Of a DNA stretch of 57,553 nucleotides, positions 48,414 to 54,677 are shown piece by piece. The position numbers and the translations under genes were made by a program. This DNA is from a virus, in the IMG/VR virus record IMGVR_UViG_3300025012_000103, positions 1-57,553 of that record, one strand, 5' to 3'. The notes below the pieces were generated by a model. That model was given only the letters and a program-made list of their open reading frames with translations, had not been told where the DNA came from and did not search any database. The number at the start of each line of letters is the position of its first letter. Positions within the stretch are counted from its first letter, which is position 1.

Positions 48414-48592
48414 GGCAGCTTTCCAGACTGCCGGATCTTGTTGGCTTTCTTCTTGGCCAGCTTGTAGACCCTGCGCCCGTCGCTGGCGACGATTTGTAAC
48501 GTCCGTGGATGCCGGAACCTCTTAGGGTCGTCGACGTTGACGTTGACGTCTCGGAGGGCCTTGCGCAGTTTCTTAATTGATTTCCCGCTCAT
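48404..48592 (-). CDS. Small basic hypothetical protein
   Basis: 62 residues from ATG 48592, with AGGAGG upstream and ATGA overlap with the gene before it. Starts MSGKSIKKLRKALRDVNVNV and has KRFRHPRTLQIVASDGRRVY, a basic helix-strand protein that may bind nucleic acid. It is the last gene of the leftward operon, converging with the endolysin gene with a 10-base overlap and no clear terminator between. Confidence 0.65.
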   Translation of the reverse strand: MSGKSIKKLRKALRDVNVNVDDPKRFRHPRTLQIVASDGRRVYKLAKKKANKIRQSGKLPQI

Positions 48593-48756
48593 CGCTTTGC
48601 CTCCTGCATCGCTTTCATAATCTTCAGCATCTCGCCAGCTTTCTTCATCCGTGCTTGGTTGAACGCCGACGTGATCATAAAGGTACACATATAGAGCCAG
48701 GCCGGTACCAAGATAAAGAGCCCCAACACAAAGGCCACGAATTCATACCATTCCAT
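48589..48756 (-). CDS. 55-residue membrane protein
   Basis: Starts MEWYEFVAFVLGLFILVPAW, one or two membrane helices, then a charged helix (RMKKAGEMLKIMKAMQEAKR). The ATG lies in the stop of the upstream gene (TAATG), and its stop overlaps the next ATG. No family was recognised. Confidence 0.65.
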   Translation of the reverse strand: MEWYEFVAFVLGLFILVPAWLYMCTFMITSAFNQARMKKAGEMLKIMKAMQEAKR

Positions 48757-49010
48757 TATTTGATCCTCACAGTTTTTGGGTCAGTGTACCTCCCGGCGTC
48801 GAGAAGATCTATGATCTCCCGAGCTTTGGTATACACAGGCTCAGGATCAGACGTCAGCCCACGAACTCTGACCAGGACCTTTCCTCTTTTTGTCCCCTTC
48901 CCGCTGGACTTTTTCAAAATTGGGAAGACCCCAACAGAAAAAGTCTCCGAGTTAAAGGGCTCTTTGCCAGGCGTCCAGCTACCGTCAAACCCATGAAGAA
49001 TCTTTTCCAT
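48756..49010 (-). CDS. Hypothetical protein
   Basis: 84 residues from ATG 49010 (GAGG ribosome binding site; a longer ATG at 49025 lacks one). Starts MEKILHGFDGSWTPGKEPFN, has SSGKGTKRGKVLVRVRGLTS and ends DPKTVRIK. It is beta-rich and basic in the middle. No family was recognised. It overlaps the HTH gene upstream. Confidence 0.6.
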   Translation of the reverse strand: MEKILHGFDGSWTPGKEPFNSETFSVGVFPILKKSSGKGTKRGKVLVRVRGLTSDPEPVYTKAREIIDLLDAGRYTDPKTVRIK

Positions 49011-49485
49011 ACATCCGCCTCTCATATTTGGTTGGTTCAGGGATCCGGCTCAGGTTGTGATCCCGAGGCCGGCCTTTCAGGTTTCCCCAGTTTGATTTCA
49101 TTTCCAGCTTGTCTTGGTACTCTTTCAGGTTATTCTCGACGAGCTTCCCGACGATCCACGTCCTGGGGTTGTCGGGCCCGTGCTTGTGCAGTCTCTTAGC
49201 AAATGACGGGACAGAGACCTGAAGCTTCTTAGCACAGTAAGCGTATGTCTGGAGGCCCCACTCAGGGGTCTGTACCGTCCGGGTGGCCAGGGGTTCACGG
49301 GAACTATATTCTCGCAACTTGGTGTACCGATCCCAAAGCGGCCGGCCGTCGGTTACCCACCGGCACATCACCGGCCCGGTCACGCCGACAATATCAGCGG
49401 CAGCCTGCCGGGTTGTTTCGCCAGACCTTATCTGCTCTTCCAACGTGTTCAGGATTTCTTTTGTCAGCCTGCGATTCAGCTTCAT
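48985..49485 (-). CDS. Helix-turn-helix DNA-binding protein
   Basis: 166 residues from ATG 49485 (GGAGG five bases upstream; GTG 49488 is an alternative). N-terminal RRLTKEILNTLEEQIRSGET and QAAADIVGVTGPVMCRWVTD form an HTH of the transposase/terminase-small type (homeodomain-like). The later part has a second candidate at GLQTYAYCAKKLQVSVPSFA. It ends with a basic tail. It could be a transcription regulator or a small terminase-like protein away from the head module. Confidence 0.68.
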   Translation of the reverse strand: MKLNRRLTKEILNTLEEQIRSGETTRQAAADIVGVTGPVMCRWVTDGRPLWDRYTKLREYSSREPLATRTVQTPEWGLQTYAYCAKKLQVSVPSFAKRLHKHGPDNPRTWIVGKLVENNLKEYQDKLEMKSNWGNLKGRPRDHNLSRIPEPTKYERRMYGKDSSWV

Positions 49486-49494
49486 CACCCCTCC

Positions 49495-50112
49495 TCACAT
49501 CATCAAGGTTGCTCTTGCGATCCGGTCCGTCAATCGGAAGTCATACCGCCGATCGGCACAGTTGGTAATTTCTTCTTCGTGGCTCACGATCAGGAACTGG
49601 AGGTCGAACTCTTTCGACAGCATGCGCAACATCTCCGCCGCGGCCGGCTGGAGGTCCTCAGACAGGTGGCGGAAGGGCTCGTCGAGCAGGATGAACGGCG
49701 CCGTCGAGGACAACAGCCAGTAGCTGATCCGCAAGGTGAAGGAAGCGACGTCGGCAGCACCGTGGCCGGCACTCTCCAGCGGGTCGTAATCCTCACCGCC
49801 GCGGGAGAACAATAGGTCGCACTCGGTAGAATTCCTGCGCTCAACGAACTCCACCTTGAATTCGTAGGGGTCTGGGAACACTAGCGATAGCGCCTGCGTG
49901 ACGATGTTCGAGATCTTGTATTTGAGCTGCTCCTGCGTCAGGGCAACGGCCCTCTGGATCAACCCCCGGCAGTCAACGGCGAGCTTCTGCTGTTTCTCTG
50001 CGCTGACGAGCAGGCATTGCTGCGCGTCGGCCTGCTGCCGGAGATCCTCGATCTTCCAAAGCTTCTTGTCGACCTTCTCCTTGAACTCGGCAAGTTTAGA
50101 GGAGTGCGGCAT
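49495..50112 (-). CDS. SbcC/Rad50 C-terminal half (split ATPase)
   Basis: 205 residues from ATG 50112 (GGAG seven bases upstream). It has coiled coil (LAEFKEKVDKKLWKIEDLRQ ... ALTQEQLKYKISN), then signature-like SAGHGAADVASFTLRISY, Walker B/D-loop APFILLDEPFRHLSED and H-loop FLIVSHEEEI. There is no Walker A and no zinc hook, so it is only the second half of a Rad50-type ATPase. The first half is at 52559-53746. With SbcD it should form an exonuclease for DNA ends and hairpins. Confidence 0.85.
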   Translation of the reverse strand: MPHSSKLAEFKEKVDKKLWKIEDLRQQADAQQCLLVSAEKQQKLAVDCRGLIQRAVALTQEQLKYKISNIVTQALSLVFPDPYEFKVEFVERRNSTECDLLFSRGGEDYDPLESAGHGAADVASFTLRISYWLLSSTAPFILLDEPFRHLSEDLQPAAAEMLRMLSKEFDLQFLIVSHEEEITNCADRRYDFRLTDRIARATLMM

Positions 50113-50332
50113 ATCGCGTCTCCAGATCCTTGACGGCGATGTCGATCTCGACGTCGAGCTTATCCAGTTCCTCATCCATCTTGGCAATAGCTTTGTCGGC
50201 CTCAGGCACAGTGTCATAGCCCAACGTCTTCAACTGGTCGAACGCCGACTCCAATTGGCCTTCGACCTTGGCCTTCTCCTTCTGCTTTTCTTCCAACACC
50301 GACTTCAACTTCTTCAGTTTCTCCAAGCTCAT
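50096..50332 (-). CDS. Small coiled-coil protein between split Rad50 and SbcD
   Basis: 78 residues that are almost wholly coiled coil (LEKLKKLKSVLEEKQKEKAK ... DKAIAKMDEELDKLDVEIDI). The ATG overlaps the SbcD stop (ATGA), and its end overlaps the start of the Rad50 C-terminal half. It could be the missing part of the descending coiled coil, making a three-part Rad50, or a linker protein. Its place supports that. Confidence 0.7.
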   Translation of the reverse strand: MSLEKLKKLKSVLEEKQKEKAKVEGQLESAFDQLKTLGYDTVPEADKAIAKMDEELDKLDVEIDIAVKDLETRYAALL

Positions 50333-51258
50333 CGAATACCCTCCAGATTTTTTCGTGCCGTGGTTAATACATCCCTTGTCATTGCGGCTAGCTCGACGTC
50401 TTCAGCCTCAGCAACGACACCGTCGAGGATCTTGAAGAAGTCAGGCCGGTCTTCCTTCTTGGCCATGGCATCCCGCAGACCGTTGGTACTGACGGAAATA
50501 TCATGCTGGGCCTGTTTCTCGATCCGCTCATCATTCCAGACGTCGCTCTTGACGTCGAGGTACAGAGGTTCAATCTCCGCGGTATCAGTGTCAATCAAGT
50601 ACACCCGGGGCCGGTAATCCCGTTTATCAATACTGGACCTGAGCATGGGCCCGGGGTTGACCAAGAACGCGCCGTCGCGCTCAGCGATGAACGGATCGTG
50701 ATAGTCGCCGGAGAGCACGAGGTCAAAGTTATACAGGGTCTCCAAGGTCTTCTGTGCCGGCGTGGCGTCCTTCAAGAAAAACGGCGGCTCGCCAGGGGTG
50801 ATGGTTCGGTGCAAGAGCAAGACGTCGACGATGTTGTCGGTCTTCTCCATGGGCATGGGAATATCCTGACCCCAGCCAGAGCCGTAGAACCTGACGTTGC
50901 CAATGGTAATGCCCAGAGCGCCAGGCACTTCAATACCGCCACCGACGAACAGCGTGTAGTACGGCGAAGTCTGCAGGTTCGGGTTATGGTAGGTCATGTC
51001 GTGCTGACCGTGACACGCAAGGACCCTGACCTTCAGCAACCTGATCATCTGCAGGACCTTGTTCGTCAGTTGATACGGGATCTTCGACAACTTCGACGTG
51101 TCCCACAGGTCCCCGGAGACGGTCAAGACCGCGTCGTGTTCCTTGACCAGGGCGAGGATCTGGCTGAACTTATCCAGCACGGTAGCCTCGTAGTCGTCAA
51201 TCCTATTGACTGGCCGGGCGGTTGTCATATGGAGGTCGGCGGTGGCTATGATTTTCAT
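50329..51258 (-). CDS. sbcD: SbcD/Mre11-like nuclease
   Basis: 309 residues from ATG 51258. Metallophosphatase motifs: IIATADLHM (DxH), VLTVSGDLWD (GDxxD), ACHGQHDMTY (place of GNHD, with Gln for Asn), LLLHRT (His), LVLSGDYHDPF (place of GHxH, first His replaced by Asp), and NPGPMLR. This is the nuclease partner of Rad50/SbcC, processing DNA ends and hairpins. The two replacements are at metal-binding positions and may be tolerated or may alter activity. It overlaps the upstream stop. Confidence 0.88.
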   Translation of the reverse strand: MKIIATADLHMTTARPVNRIDDYEATVLDKFSQILALVKEHDAVLTVSGDLWDTSKLSKIPYQLTNKVLQMIRLLKVRVLACHGQHDMTYHNPNLQTSPYYTLFVGGGIEVPGALGITIGNVRFYGSGWGQDIPMPMEKTDNIVDVLLLHRTITPGEPPFFLKDATPAQKTLETLYNFDLVLSGDYHDPFIAERDGAFLVNPGPMLRSSIDKRDYRPRVYLIDTDTAEIEPLYLDVKSDVWNDERIEKQAQHDISVSTNGLRDAMAKKEDRPDFFKILDGVVAEAEDVELAAMTRDVLTTARKNLEGIR

Positions 51259-51455
51259 ATCAAACCCTTCTTCTCTACCAGCCATTCCGGGATCACCAAT
51301 GTCATAGTGCCGTCGACAGGCATAATCTCAGTCTCATCATCGATCTGTGATTTGGGAATCCAGTAATCTGTCTCGTCATCGTCAGTGATGCAGATTGCCA
51401 GATCAGTCTCAGCTACCAGCCTGCAATAGATTTCAACCATCTTAACGTCGGTCAT
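51255..51455 (-). CDS. Small acidic protein
   Basis: 66 residues from ATG 51455, overlapping the MazG-like stop (ATGA). Sequence MTDVKMVEIYCRLVAETDLA then ICITDDDETDYWIPKSQIDD is beta-rich and acidic, with LVIPEWLVEKKGL at the end. It looks like the small 'WIPKSQI' family often found in phages (small barrel). No role known. Confidence 0.7.
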   Translation of the reverse strand: MTDVKMVEIYCRLVAETDLAICITDDDETDYWIPKSQIDDETEIMPVDGTMTLVIPEWLVEKKGLI

Positions 51456-51808
51456 GCGAATCGCCCTCCGTTGACAGGTTTCCCTGCACTGGCCCCGGCC
51501 GGATCGGCTTTCCAATCCCGGGCCAAGACTTGAGCAATCACAGCCGCGATCTCTTCCTCGGCGTCCAGCCCGAGAATAGACAAAAGCTGCAGCCCGTAGA
51601 TCACTGTGTCAGCAACCCCGTCAGCGATCTCTGCCTTGTTGAGGCCATTAACCCCACCACGGATGCCTTGGGTTCCTTTCAGAACGTGATGACAGACCTC
51701 ACCAACTTCCTCAGCCATACCCAGAGCGCACTTGAGAAGGTCGTCATTATGGCTGCCAAAGTTTCTCTTCTGCCACTGGTCAAGTTCTTTCTGTCGTAGA
51801 TCAATCAT
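51452..51808 (-). CDS. MazG-like nucleotide pyrophosphohydrolase
   Basis: 118 residues with LKCALGMAEEVGEVCHHVLK (metal-binding EExxE-like: E-E-x-G-E) and EIADGVADTVIYGLQLLSIL (ExxD-type), the MazG/all-alpha NTP pyrophosphatase pattern. It should hydrolyse (d)NTPs or related alarmones to monophosphates. A weak AAGGA ribosome binding site is present. In phages it is often placed with replication genes, as here. Confidence 0.85.
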   Translation of the reverse strand: MIDLRQKELDQWQKRNFGSHNDDLLKCALGMAEEVGEVCHHVLKGTQGIRGGVNGLNKAEIADGVADTVIYGLQLLSILGLDAEEEIAAVIAQVLARDWKADPAGASAGKPVNGGRFA

Positions 51809-51831
51809 TCTCGTGTTCCTTTGTGTTGGGT

Positions 51832-52233
51832 TTACTGGCAGCTATTTCCATAAAGTACCGCCTGAAACAACGCAATTCGATCAGCTTTAGCTAATAGATT
51901 AAGCTTTTTTGCAACACTCGTTGCAGCAAGAAATTTCTTTGCAAATTCTGGGCTGTCGGTAACTATTAAATTAAGGTCATCGCTTTTGCGCCTGAAAGAG
52001 GTAAACAGTGTCAACTCTTTTCTTTGCTCTAGTTTGTTTGCTGGCACGGAACCTCCAACCTCAAAACCTTCGCGGATAGCTACGCTTAGAAACTCGTGCC
52101 AGTCTCCTGTAAGGCAAAGCCAGTCTGAGTCAGTGTTCATCACAGGTGGCGAGCATGTTACCCGGCTCCCAACCTCGTGTATCCCGGTGCAAAGAGCCAA
52201 AAAGGGGACCGTCCAATTTGGTAGTATGTTCAT
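51832..52233 (-). CDS. Nucleotidyltransferase (Pol beta superfamily)
   Basis: 133 residues with HEVGSRVTCSPPVMNTDSDW (GS ... D-x-D motif, catalytic Asp pair) and LFTSFRRKSDDLNLIV (third Asp), a minimal nucleotidyltransferase like those in other tailed phages. The target (protein, RNA or small molecule) is unknown. Its start overlaps the stop of the DUF1599-like gene. Confidence 0.75.
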   Translation of the reverse strand: MNILPNWTVPFLALCTGIHEVGSRVTCSPPVMNTDSDWLCLTGDWHEFLSVAIREGFEVGGSVPANKLEQRKELTLFTSFRRKSDDLNLIVTDSPEFAKKFLAATSVAKKLNLLAKADRIALFQAVLYGNSCQ

Positions 52234-52562
52234 TTCCCCAACCCCATAAAAGCTGGCGCCGGCATCGACGCTTTCAGTTCTTTTTCTTTGTCCTCCATCT
52301 TCTTCCGGCGCAGCACCCTCTTCAGAATCAGATAGCCGACAAGGTCAAGCTCAGTATCATCACCGTGGAACTCGTTGCCCTTGGCGATGCGGGAGAGCTT
52401 GTCGTCGATCCGGATATCAATCTGGGCCAGCGGGTCGGCCTTGGAAAAAATCCTGACCGGTTCGGCCGCAGAGTTGCCATAGGCCTTGTTCTTCTCAATA
52501 AGAAAATTCGCCAGCTTCTCGCACTCGAGAGTGATCAGTTCTTGCATTCTCAGGTTATTCAT
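52230..52562 (-). CDS. DUF1599-like protein
   Basis: 110 residues from ATG 52562, overlapping the Rad50 N-half stop (ATGA). Core IEKNKAYGNSAAEPVRIFSK, IDIRIDDKLSRIAKGNEFHG and DTELDLVGYLILKRVL matches the DUF1599 (nucleotide-modification-linked) family from memory. It is a small all-alpha domain of unknown activity, often found with phage nucleotide metabolism. Confidence 0.78.
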   Translation of the reverse strand: MNNLRMQELITLECEKLANFLIEKNKAYGNSAAEPVRIFSKADPLAQIDIRIDDKLSRIAKGNEFHGDDTELDLVGYLILKRVLRRKKMEDKEKELKASMPAPAFMGLGK

Positions 52563-53746
52563 TCGCAGCATCCTTCTGTAAAGTTATTACCACACACCGG
52601 GCAGACGCCGAGGTCGACTTTGAGGGCCTCATAGGCCTCTTCAGCATCAACCAGAGCAAGCTCGGCAGCCTTCAATTTTCCCTGCCATTTATCAACAGCG
52701 ACCAGGGCGCCACGCAGGGTGGATCTGCCGGCGGTGAGGTCGCGTTTCTTGATCTCGAAGCCGGCGACGTCGGGCATGACGTCAACGTCAGGCAGGACGT
52801 CGAGTTTCTCTTGAAGTTGGGCGATCCGTTGACGTGCATCAACAAGGTTCTTTCGCGCCAGTTCTACCACGGCACGAGTCTCACAAAGGTCAATCCCGAC
52901 CTCAACGTCGGAGATACTGATCTCAGGGAATTTCTCAATAACCTGCTGCAAGACGTCAACCCGGTCAACGGCGTTCATCAGGGCAGTGCCCTGGGCAAAG
53001 AGATCATCACGACGTTGCTGTTGGGCGAGGATGTCTTCGATATATGTCAATCCTGACATATCTGGAAACTGGTCCAGTTCAGAGCTAATGTCGGTGATAG
53101 TGCCGATGACCCCAATGAGACTCTCTTTTGTCGATGAGAGCCTATCATAGGCTTCCTGCAGCCCAACCCCCTGGTCAACTAGTTTCTTCGCCTCAGCGAC
53201 CCACTGCAGCCCGTCCAGCTGGTCGTTGATCCCAGTGATTGACATCTTGATGACGTTGACGTTGCCGTCGGCGTCTCGCACAAGAGCATTTACGGTCTTT
53301 AACGACTCATCCATGATACTCAGGTCAGCAACCTCGTTCAGGCGCTTGGCCACATTCCCTCCGGTTTCATCCAAGAGAAAATAATGGGGATGCTGCCACT
53401 GGCAGTTGTCCAGAGTGACCCCATGGAACTTGCTGACCTCGGCAGGGACGTCGGCCTTGATCGCTTTGAAGACGTCGCCGTTGAACTGGTACTGGTTCAC
53501 CTTTGGACCTCGCTCCCGGATCAGGACGTCGCCAGTGTCGTAGGTCAGGGTAACCCGGGTCGTGCCCTTGCGGTCCAGCATAAAGTTGCCCTTGGGCGCC
53601 CGGTTGAAGAATACCCACCGTAACGCCCGGACCAACGATGATTTCCCAGAGTCGCTAGAGCCAGTGATCAGAGTGATCGCGTCAAGCTCAAGCTCGGTGT
53701 GCTGATGGGCTTGAAAGTTCTCAAGCAGGATCTTGGTGAGTTTCAT
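52559..53746 (-). CDS. SbcC/Rad50 N-terminal half with zinc hook
   Basis: 395 residues. KLTKILLENFQAHQHTELEL and Walker A ITLITGSSDSGKSSLVRALR, Q-loop region (QWQHPHYFLLDETGG), then long coiled coil and at the very end VDLGVCPVCGNNFTEGCCE, a CxxC zinc hook. A normal SbcC/Rad50 continues with a descending coil and signature/Walker B; these are found in separate genes at 49495 and 50096. The protein ends at the hook, so the split falls at the natural apex. ATGA overlap with the RuvC-like gene. Confidence 0.88.
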   Translation of the reverse strand: MKLTKILLENFQAHQHTELELDAITLITGSSDSGKSSLVRALRWVFFNRAPKGNFMLDRKGTTRVTLTYDTGDVLIRERGPKVNQYQFNGDVFKAIKADVPAEVSKFHGVTLDNCQWQHPHYFLLDETGGNVAKRLNEVADLSIMDESLKTVNALVRDADGNVNVIKMSITGINDQLDGLQWVAEAKKLVDQGVGLQEAYDRLSSTKESLIGVIGTITDISSELDQFPDMSGLTYIEDILAQQQRRDDLFAQGTALMNAVDRVDVLQQVIEKFPEISISDVEVGIDLCETRAVVELARKNLVDARQRIAQLQEKLDVLPDVDVMPDVAGFEIKKRDLTAGRSTLRGALVAVDKWQGKLKAAELALVDAEEAYEALKVDLGVCPVCGNNFTEGCCE

Positions 53747-54216
53747 ACCTTCCCCACTCGTTGAAGATTACCAAACACCCCCAGCAGCAAGGCGTCCGCC
53801 AGAGCTTGGCCTTTGCCTTTGAAGTCAAGATCAGAGATCCCAGGAAAGAGTTGAATAGCCCGGGCCCGGGCAGCATCCTTGTCCTGACTGATGAGGCCCG
53901 CCCATTTCTTCCACGCCTGCGGAGTAATCAACGACAGTGGTATGTGAGAACCAGTCACAATACCCTCCACAAGCCCTGCAGAATGGCCAAATGAGAATAC
54001 GGAAGACACCCCTTGGCCTGGCATGGAATGAACCGCCTCCAGGTAGCAATGATCGATCTTATACTGTTCCAGCCAGCGGGTAATGGCGGCGCCGTTGACC
54101 CGGTTCCGCTTCCCGATCTTGGTTGAGGGCATGAACAAGTGGTCGACGTGGACGTTGTTCTCATCCAAAAGGGCAAGGCAGCCGCTGATACCCGGGTCAA
54201 TTGCGAGAATAATCAT
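53743..54216 (-). CDS. RuvC-like Holliday junction resolvase
   Basis: 157 residues. IILAIDPGISGCLALLDE (first Asp, RuvC fold), DHCYLEAVHSMPGQG (Glu), and KGKGQALADALLLGVFG (last Asp, DALL), in the order of RuvC-type phage resolvases. It resolves branched DNA during recombination and before packaging. Both ends overlap neighbouring genes by four bases, within the recombination operon. Confidence 0.9.
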   Translation of the reverse strand: MIILAIDPGISGCLALLDENNVHVDHLFMPSTKIGKRNRVNGAAITRWLEQYKIDHCYLEAVHSMPGQGVSSVFSFGHSAGLVEGIVTGSHIPLSLITPQAWKKWAGLISQDKDAARARAIQLFPGISDLDFKGKGQALADALLLGVFGNLQRVGKV

Positions 54217-54407
54217 ATTTCACCCTCCGGCATGTAGATTGTCAGCATCTTGACCGAGGCCCGGGCAGCATAAGGTTTCTGCCCAACCGACTCAACAATC
54301 TGATAGTCGAACTGAACGTTGTCGATCCTGATGCTGTGCTCGTTGAAGATCTCTTTGGCGAGTTCGTGCAGTTTCTTGTTGATGGCTGCTTCTACTGATG
54401 TTTCCAT
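54213..54407 (-). CDS. Small hypothetical protein
   Basis: 64 residues, GAGGAG five bases upstream of the ATG. METSVEAAINKKLHELAKEI then VQFDYQIVESVGQKPYAARA: helix then beta. Stop overlaps the RuvC-like start. No family recognised. Confidence 0.65.
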   Translation of the reverse strand: METSVEAAINKKLHELAKEIFNEHSIRIDNVQFDYQIVESVGQKPYAARASVKMLTIYMPEGEI

Positions 54408-54416
54408 GTCGGCTCC

Positions 54417-54677
54417 TCAAACTCTGTTTGTTCGAGCAACTGGGCGGTCAGGTCCACCTGTAGTGCGGCGTTCTTGAACAACTGGCGCCTGCACTAACTC
54501 CAACTGGGGCTCGTCAAACTGACCAGCCTCTCTGATTGCTCCCTCTTTCAGGTCTTTTGGTTGTACCCGATACACGTTGCAGTTGTACAGCCATTGAGTT
54601 CTAGCCACAATGACACCAGAAAAACCAGTAATCAAGTCTTTCACTTCCGAACCAAGAGCAAACTTAAACTCTGTCAT
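54417..54677 (-). CDS. Small hypothetical barrel protein
   Basis: 86 residues from ATG 54677 (GGAGG seven bases upstream; TGATG overlap with the polymerase stop). FKFALGSEVKDLITGFSGVI and YNCNVYRVQPKDL are the KOW/SH3-like pattern of a small family common in phages (GxxVxDxxTGFxGxV). The C-terminal end is Arg-rich. Confidence 0.7.
   Translation of the reverse strand: MTEFKFALGSEVKDLITGFSGVIVARTQWLYNCNVYRVQPKDLKEGAIREAGQFDEPQLELVQAPVVQERRTTGGPDRPVARTNRV

Noticed and set aside
50113-50217. N-terminal extension of the Rad50 C-terminal half
   Set aside because: It overlaps the coiled-coil gene in another frame, and the Arg/Ser/Thr-rich sequence (TLCLRPTKLLPRWMRN) is not protein-like. The ATG at 50112 has a proper ribosome binding site.
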